Below, piece after piece: positions 60,287-64,000 of a stretch of DNA of 64,000 nt (within the stretch, counting starts at the first letter, position 1; the number at the start of each line of letters is the position of its first letter). The DNA comes from Chloranthus sessilifolius. Its lineage: Eukaryota > Streptophyta > Magnoliopsida > Chloranthales > Chloranthaceae. The position numbers were made by a program, and so were the translations under genes. The stretch lies in assembly GCA_021018995.1 (NCBI GenBank), contig CM037584.1, forward strand, positions 143,485,317 through 143,549,316. Direction: 5' to 3'. Below the pieces are notes generated by a model, which was not told the DNA's origin, made no database searches, and saw nothing but the letters and a program-made list of their open reading frames with translations.

Positions 60287-62871
60287 TGTAACATCTCCCA
60301 GTTCTGACCCATGAACTGTACGCCTCGGTACGTGTGCCCGATGGTTCACACATCGAAGACTGTACCGATGGGCTAAGTAATGTCTATAGATCAAATCCAA
60401 CGGAAGAGATTTTGTATAAGTAGGCTAGGTTATGGGTTAGTGAACCCTCGTACACCCAACCCTGGTGTAGCTGTTTTGTACCCAAGCCTAGGACTAGGTT
60501 AAAAGGAAATAAATGCATCATTTGTATTTGCATTCAAAACCCTATTTATTGCTCATCATTTGGAATTAAGAGGAGAGAGGATGAATTGGGTGTTGAATGC
60601 GGATTGAATGCGAGAGCGATCCATTCTCGAGGCTAGCTGCTAAGGGTTTGGGGCGATGAACAAGCTGTTGTCCGCTTGGTGAACCCTAGTACGATTTAGA
60701 AGCAAGGATTGATGATTCGAATGAAATCAAGGTATAAAAAGTAAGCTTAAATCGTGAAATTATGTTAGTAATGGTTTTTATTCCATTTAAGATCAAAGAA
60801 TCACAAGAAATGAGGTTTGATTTGGGAAAGAGAAGAGAACGAATGCGAAAACCCAAGAACAGATGAAATATGTTCATTTTGACCGATCAAAATTTAGTTT
60901 GATCGATCGAAATGGACTTAAGAAGGAAGAATTCGATGTCTGAAGAAATTTGTTCAATCGATCGAAGCTCTCACTCGATCGATCCAAACATATAGATCAG
61001 AGATTGTGAAAAGGCTTGCTGTGAGGATTCGATCGATCAAAATATCTTCAGTCGATCAAATTAGAAATTCGATCGATCAAATTAAAATTTGTTCAATCGA
61101 ACTGGGTGGTTTATTAATTAGCTTCTAGGGATTCGACCAATCGAGATATTTTTGATTGACCAAATTATATGATTCGATCGACCAAATTAGGATTTGTTCA
61201 ATCGAACTGTGTTTTGGTCAAATTGGCTTCTATGGGATTCGACCGATCGAAATATCTTCAATCGATTGAATTTGTGATTCGTTCGATCGAACTGGGAAAT
61301 CATTCGATCAAACTGAGAAGTGCTGTATATGTTATGAGGAGTTAGACCGATCAAAATGAGTTCGATTGATCGAAATCGGGTTTTGATTGATCGAAATAGG
61401 GATTTGATCGATCCAAATTCCCAGATTCGGGATTTTATTGTGTTTTGACTGAGAGATTTAAGAGAAATATTTTGAGGTTTGTTTAGCATCGTTCTAATGT
61501 GTAAACCATGAATTTGATATGTTTAGGTGACTTGGTGTTGTGTGATGAGAAGCTAACCCAAACGACGAATTGAGCGCATGCGGGTTGAGATCTCAAGGAA
61601 GGAAAAACCTAATATCATGCGCATTTAATACAGTAGCATGTATGTTATGTATGATGTGTTCTTCGATAAAATCATGTGAATTGTGTTATGATGCGTTCTT
61701 TGATAAAATCATGTGAGTTTTGCGATAACTTCGAACTAAAAAGTGATATGCATAAGTATGCTTTTGAAAATGTATGTTTATGAGCAATCCTTCAAGATTC
61801 AATTCGAATTGATATGTGTGTTTGTGACTTTGGACAGACTTTCAAACTAAACTATAATTATCACTTTACACGGCGATGAGCTATATGTATGCACTTCGAT
61901 TTAAGGTTCCATATGAATACCCGACCAACGCGGGGGTATATATAATCGTGACTAATGCGACAGGATATCTGTGATCGGTATGGCGGCCAATCCGTACTCC
62001 CTTTGTGCTCTGTGTGTTTTTGCAACTCCTATCGTACAACGGTAATTATTTCGGCCAAGTGTCCAACTTTATGAGACCTTGGATATATGTGAAAATGGTT
62101 CACGTGAACGACGATGGTGGGTATTCCATCGGGGGCTCGAGGCTATAGTTCCTCATGCAATAAATTAAGTAAAAAACCTTTAAGTTTCTTTTCATTCGTT
62201 AAGATCATGATGTGTATGTGTGTTTACATTTCCAAGCACCATATATGTGTTTCATTCCATGACATCACTAATGTGCATTCATTTTGCTAAATTTTATTTT
62301 CATTATGTCATAAGATATAAGTTTGATGTTCACAATATGCATGTTATGAGTTTTTCCCTACTGAGCTTGGATGAAGCTCATTCCTCAACTAAATGTCACA
62401 GGTTCAGGTGAAGACATTGGAGCTGAGATTTTAGAGAGGGAAGATCTTGACTATTCACCTGGTGAGGAGTTGGAAGAATTCCCCCCTGAGGGTTGTTTTC
62501 TGTGTACGATGCCTAATATATTTTGTCTTAGGTTGAAAGATTAAAATTTGTTAAGTTGTAAGGGATATGGATAGCACTGAATGATGATAGAAATTCTTTT
62601 TGGTGAACCATGTTTTGGTAGGGAAGGGTCCTTACCAGTTGTTCTTATCGGTTCTTTTTCCGTAGGCATTCATATGAAATTAGAACCATCATTTTGAGCT
62701 CTTGATAGTTAACATTGGTACCTCCTTATTTTTTTTATGTTAGTTAGTTAGTTATGGTTCTGCTTTATTTCTATTGTGTGAATAATATGCCAAGTATCCG
62801 TTCGGGGTTCGACCTTAGCACCAACCAACTGATGGCACAGGTTTCGGGGTGTCGAAATCCGGGCTGTCGCA
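60287..62871 (+). repeat. 5' LTR of plus-strand Tekay-like retrotransposon
   Basis: Starts TGTAACATCTCCC and ends CCGGGCTGTCGCA next to a tRNA-iMet primer site; length 2,585 bases. It contains an AAGGTATAA box (about 60729), TCGATCGA-type repeats, a CCCGACCAACGCGGG hairpin (61920-61936), a GATCGGTATGGCGGCC unit related to the 30-bp minisatellite (61973-61988), a CTACTGAGCTTGG box (62358-62370) and a TGTCACAGGTTCAGGTG box (62395-62410). The second target-duplication copy lies outside the window. Confidence 0.85.
60880..61440. repeat. Degenerate TCGATCGA-rich repeat in the LTR
   Basis: About fifteen to twenty imperfect occurrences of GATTCGATCGATCAAA and variants, spaced roughly 25-50 bases. 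The minus-strand 100-codon open frame with recurring SQFD/FRS units is a by-product of the repeat. Confidence 0.8.
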
Positions 62872-62873
62872 GT

Positions 62874-62885
62874 TGGTATAAGAGC
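62874..62885 (+). other. Primer-binding site, initiator tRNA-Met type, one mismatch
   Basis: TGGTATAAGAGC, one base different from the standard TGGTATCAGAGC, two bases after the LTR end. Confidence 0.85.
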
Positions 62886-62995
62886 AACGACTTTAGAGGC
62901 GTCTTACAAGTCTTAAATCATTTCGAGATTGATATTTTGTAAGAAACGAGGGACCGTCTGTTAATAAGGCCTTTGTTTCATTGTAACAGATTCTA

Positions 62996-64000
62996 ATGGA
63001 CCAGAGAAGTAGGGGTCGACCTAGAGGAGGTTGCCAAAGAAATGTGAGAAGCATTGATGATATTCCTTCGGAATCCGGAGGACAGCAGAGACCACCTCCT
63101 AAGGTGGAGAGGGGTCATCAGGATTAGTCAGCGGATAGGATGGCTAGAGCCATGGAAGCCATAGCCGCTGCTATGACTCAGCAGACCCAACAGACTGCTC
63201 TTTTAGATGAGCAGACAGCATTGTTGGCCGCCAATAATGTCAGCCATCAGCAGCAGCCGCCACCACCACTACCACCTCCTTCACTATTGCCATCATCCTT
63301 TGTGGATTTCAGGAGATTGAGACCTCCAGTATTTCTGGGACAGATAGATCCGCTTGAAGCAAATAAATTATTAAAATAGATGGAGAATTTACTTGAAAGA
63401 CTCCAGAGCCCTGAAAGCGAGAATGTTGGTTGGGCTTCCTTCCAACTTGAAGGCGACGCCGATGCTTAGTGGAAGTCGGTGTTAAGGAAGAGGGAGGTTG
63501 AGGGTCCACAAGACCCGTGGACCTGGGCTGAATTTGTAAGGATATTCTATAGGGAGTACTTTCCGAAACAAGTTAGAAATCGGTTGAAAAAGGATTTTGC
63601 CATTCTTGTACAAGGGAGCATGATCGTAAGGGATTACGGCAATGAGTTTGTGTGATTATCAAGGTTTGCTCTATAATTGGTAGCTGCGGAGGAAATGAAG
63701 GCCAATAGATTTGAGGAAGGCCTGAGACCAAACATTCATGAAAGGGTGTCGATATTTGAACTTCAAACATACGCAACAGTTATGGGAAAGGCCATCGTTG
63801 CAGAGAGATAAATAAGAGGCGTGATTTGAAGAATAAAGCAAGTCCGGGGGGAGCGAGTGACTACGACTTGGGGAATAAAAAACCGAGGTTGTCAGCACCT
63901 ACTCCAGTTTCAAGACTAGCCTACACGAGTTATCAGAGGTCTAATGCATTTGCTCCTACGAGATCATTCCGTAGAGAGGGCCTTGCTCAGACTCAGGCGT
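62996..64000 (+). pseudogene. Tekay-like gag (partial, runs off right edge)
   Basis: Starts MDQRSRGRPRGG, the basic Gly-rich N-terminus typical of the lineage. It continues with a Gln/Pro-rich linker and the gag core: FVDFRRLRPPVFLGQIDPLE (about 63300), FQLEGDADA (about 63440), WTWAEFVRIFYREYFPKQVR (about 63520), then RFEEGLRPNIHERV (about 63710). These match the Tekay/Del gag pattern (F-x-G-x-x-D-P-L-E-A, F-Q-L-E-G, Y-F-P, F-E-E-G-L-R-P). The zinc knuckle and pol lie beyond the window. Broken. Confidence 0.85.

Noticed and set aside
61187-61489. 100-codon minus-strand frame with repeated SQFD/FRS units
   Set aside because: Product of the TCGATCGA-rich repeat in an LTR; no independent coding evidence.

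Overview
The window is plant nuclear DNA, almost certainly from a flowering plant with a large, repeat-rich genome. The signs are Athila-type and Tekay-type (chromovirus) Ty3/gypsy retrotransposons, primer-binding sites matching plant tRNA-Asp and initiator tRNA-Met, and intron-split fragments of plant genes (1-deoxyxylulose-5-phosphate synthase, glycolate oxidase, a PQ-loop transporter). I cannot name the species. No complete, working host gene is visible. The window is a stack of nested transposons around a small patch of broken host exons.

Layout. 1-2843: 5' end of a minus-strand Tekay-like element (start of gag, tRNA-iMet primer site, one 2.47-kb LTR). 2895-5202: minus-strand exon fragments from at least three unrelated host genes, in one orientation and with splice signals, which looks like gene-fragment capture. 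5203-11006: gene-empty DNA with local duplications and a TATCGG-rich repeat family, ending in a possible CACTA-type terminus. About 11.0-18.6 kb: an old plus-strand Tekay-like fossil (integrase, chromodomain, then unusual small reading frames, a polypurine tract and the start of its 3' LTR at 18594). Two solo LTRs sit inside it, 14911-18243 (perfect 5-bp target duplication ACAGA) and 20280-22518 (GATCA/AATCA). 22.6-27.3 kb: a 178-bp tandem repeat, a 228-bp hAT-like MITE with 17-bp perfect inverted ends, and an LTR-like stretch full of hairpin-forming repeats.

27563-58373 is the main feature: three Athila-type internal regions head to tail, sharing four 1.38-kb LTRs (LTR-int-LTR-int-LTR-int-LTR). 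A single 5-bp target duplication (GTGGC) flanks only the outside, so the 30.8-kb array behaves as one integration that later became a trimer, or that integrated as one. All three copies are broken. LTRs differ from each other by roughly 1-3% by eye, so the array is young.

58379-60286 continues the pre-insertion DNA. At 60287 a plus-strand Tekay-like element starts (2.59-kb LTR, tRNA-iMet primer site, broken gag) and runs off the right edge.

Beyond ordinary annotation, the most interesting points are the trimeric Athila array with one outer target duplication, the cluster of captured host exons, and a shared set of short conserved blocks (splice-donor-like AAGGTA, GC hairpins, a CGGATAT minisatellite, an ACTGAGCTT box and a GTCACAG box) that recurs in the same order in otherwise divergent Tekay-type LTRs.
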